Source: Todiramphus chloris collaris
Taxonomy: Eukaryota; Chordata; Aves; Coraciiformes; Alcedinidae
DNA length: 64,000 bases
Direction of reading: 5' to 3'
Assembly (NCBI GenBank): GCA_025345505.1
Contig: JANVCC010009742.1
Coordinates: 2,688,202-2,752,201, forward strand
The translations under genes were made by a program, and so were the position numbers. The notes below the pieces were generated by a model. The model was not told the origin of the DNA. It searched no databases and saw only the letters and a list, made by a program, of their open reading frames with translations. Of this stretch, positions 63,260 through 64,000 are shown piece after piece (the stretch's first letter is position 1; each line of letters begins with the position of its first letter).

Positions 63260-63329
63260 ATATGTGATCGCCCGCATCCCCCGTGCCATTGCTGCGCCAT
63301 ATTGATTATTCATCTCTGGTTCATGGGAT

Positions 63330-63343
63330 TAGACTTAAGTCTA
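63330..63343. promoter_or_regulatory. Perfect 14-bp palindrome before a small exported protein gene
   Basis: TAGACTTAAGTCTA is a perfect palindrome and contains the same ACTTAAGT 8-mer found twice before the AHSA1 gene. It lies 62 bases upstream of the ATG at 63405. A further partial copy, GACTTAAC, lies at 63353-63360. Confidence 0.5.
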
Positions 63344-63404
63344 TTCCCAAGGGACTTAACATGTCGAAATGCACGTTCTCAGGGCGCATTTCACTGGAGG
63401 CACT

Positions 63405-63761
63405 ATGAAAAAGTTGATGTCAGCTCTTTTTGCCGTCGTGATGTCGATCGGAGCCCTCGGAGCAGCCGGACCGGTGTCCGCCGCCCCGATGACTGTCGAA
63501 AAGCCCATCACCGCAACAGGGCCAGCGGCTGCAGACAGCAATGTGCAGCGCGTTCAGTATTACCGTGACTATTACGATCGCCGCTACGACCGCCGCTATT
63601 ATCGTCACTATGACCGCCGCTGGGATCGCCCGCACTGGCGTCACCGCTATGATCGCCGTTGGGACCGTCGTTGGGACCGCCGCTATTATCATCGCTATGA
63701 CCGCCGTTGGGATCGCCCGTACTGGCATCACCGCCATGATCGCAGATGGCGCCGTATCTGA
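63405..63761 (+). CDS. Exported Tyr/Arg/Asp-rich repeat protein
   Basis: A 118-residue protein with signal peptide MKKLMSALFAVVMSIGALGAA and cleavage near VSA. The mature part ends in irregular repeats of YDRRW, DRRYY and WDRPHW. Proteins with such RR/YY repeats are frequent in Rhizobiales envelopes, with no known role. GGAGG lies 5 bases before the ATG, and a strong terminator follows. The repeats make mirror frames in the same DNA, which I discount. Confidence 0.8.
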   Translation: MKKLMSALFAVVMSIGALGAAGPVSAAPMTVEKPITATGPAAADSNVQRVQYYRDYYDRRYDRRYYRHYDRRWDRPHWRHRYDRRWDRRWDRRYYHRYDRRWDRPYWHHRHDRRWRRI

Positions 63762-63773
63762 CGGACAGAAAGC

Positions 63774-63803
63774 AAAACCCCGGCCGAAAGCCGGGGTTTT
63801 TCG
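63774..63803 (+). terminator. Rho-independent terminator
   Basis: AAAACCCCGG pairs with CCGGGGTTTT around CCGAAAG, followed by TTC on the plus strand; it ends the repeat-protein transcript. Confidence 0.9.
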
Positions 63804-63949
63804 TATGCGAACCAATGTCTGTCATACGAAAATGTGATCGTATGGGGCGGGTGCAATCCGGGATGTTTACTGTAGGGTTCGGACCCGGGAATGCCCCTGA
63901 AAACCCTTGAAGCCACATGTTTTTGAAGCCACGAGAGTTGGAGACATCC

Positions 63950-64000
63950 ATGAAGAGACTGATTGCATTCGCTGCGGCGCCTTTGCTGGCCATGACAGTG
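63950..64000 (+). CDS. Start of an exported protein (partial)
   Basis: The first 17 codons read MKRLIAFAAAPLLAMTV, a typical signal peptide start, with TTGGAG upstream of the ATG. The gene continues past the window, so nothing more can be said. Confidence 0.55.
   Translation, partial: MKRLIAFAAAPLLAMTV

Noticed and set aside
63541..63761. Short repeats that could suggest a CRISPR or satellite array
   Set aside because: The repeats are irregular and follow the codons of a YDRRW/DRRYY protein; there are no unique spacers and no cas genes.

Overview
The window reads as ordinary chromosome of an alphaproteobacterium of the order Rhizobiales, closest in feel to Phyllobacteriaceae/Brucellaceae. 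The reasons are the high-GC coding sequence, a bet operon with choline sulfatase, an MctP-type monocarboxylate permease with its DUF3311 partner, the Rhizobium-type L-asparaginase II, DUF930 and twin-arginine repeat proteins typical of the order, and an AmpR/AmpC pair like that of Ochrobactrum. The genus is an inference. I found no prophage, insertion sequence, CRISPR array, secretion cluster or recognisable defence island. One sequencing gap of 100 N lies at 56001-56100.

Layout. 1-3.6 kb: end of a peptide ABC transporter operon (binding protein, two permeases, two ATPases, with ATGA overlaps between the last four genes). 3.8-7 kb: a membrane diguanylate cyclase, an APH-type kinase, a PaiB-like protein and a small acidic protein. 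7.0-9.6 kb: tRNA-Pro(CGG) and a mannose-1-phosphate guanylyltransferase fused to an AGE-type isomerase. 9.6-11.5 kb: a TetR regulator divergent from a class C serine hydrolase, with two matching operator-like sites between them. 11.6-16.9 kb: glycine-betaine operon betI-betC-betA-betB behind a clear BetI-type operator. 17-22 kb: SCP-x type thiolase, methyltransferase, asparaginase, Tat-exported repeat protein, GreA/B-like factor. 22.4-27 kb: the two methylmalonyl-CoA mutase subunits followed one base later by corA.

27-37 kb is accessory-like: many small exported, lipoprotein or membrane proteins of unknown function, mixed with a GNAT acetyltransferase, cupin, SnoaL-like protein, methyltransferase and SDR. 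37-45 kb: MocR regulator divergent from an MFS carrier, a flavoprotein, a cold-shock protein, an EF-G-like GTPase with a degenerate G domain, and an ABC-F ATPase. 45-55 kb: a DUF2778/tlde1 membrane protein, DUF3311 + MctP, HerA-like DUF853 ATPase, exported hydrolase, L,D-transpeptidase, branched-chain aminotransferase and Fe-type superoxide dismutase. 55-64 kb: HxlR regulator (split by the gap), MFS carrier, EVE and VOC proteins, WYL regulator, C-N hydrolase, AHSA1 protein, ampR/ampC and two small exported proteins.

The most unusual material is in non-coding DNA. Two related 77-79 bp hairpin elements in opposite orientation sit in the ampR-ampC interval and differ from each other by compensatory base-pair changes. 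A 101-nt nested palindrome lies upstream of sodB. A perfect 21-bp Fur-like palindrome lies between two convergent gene ends, where no gene should need it. A 27-bp perfect inverted repeat follows mctP. Paired 8-mers at 12-bp spacing lie in front of the AHSA1 gene. No single region convincingly forms a new multi-gene system, and I do not claim one.
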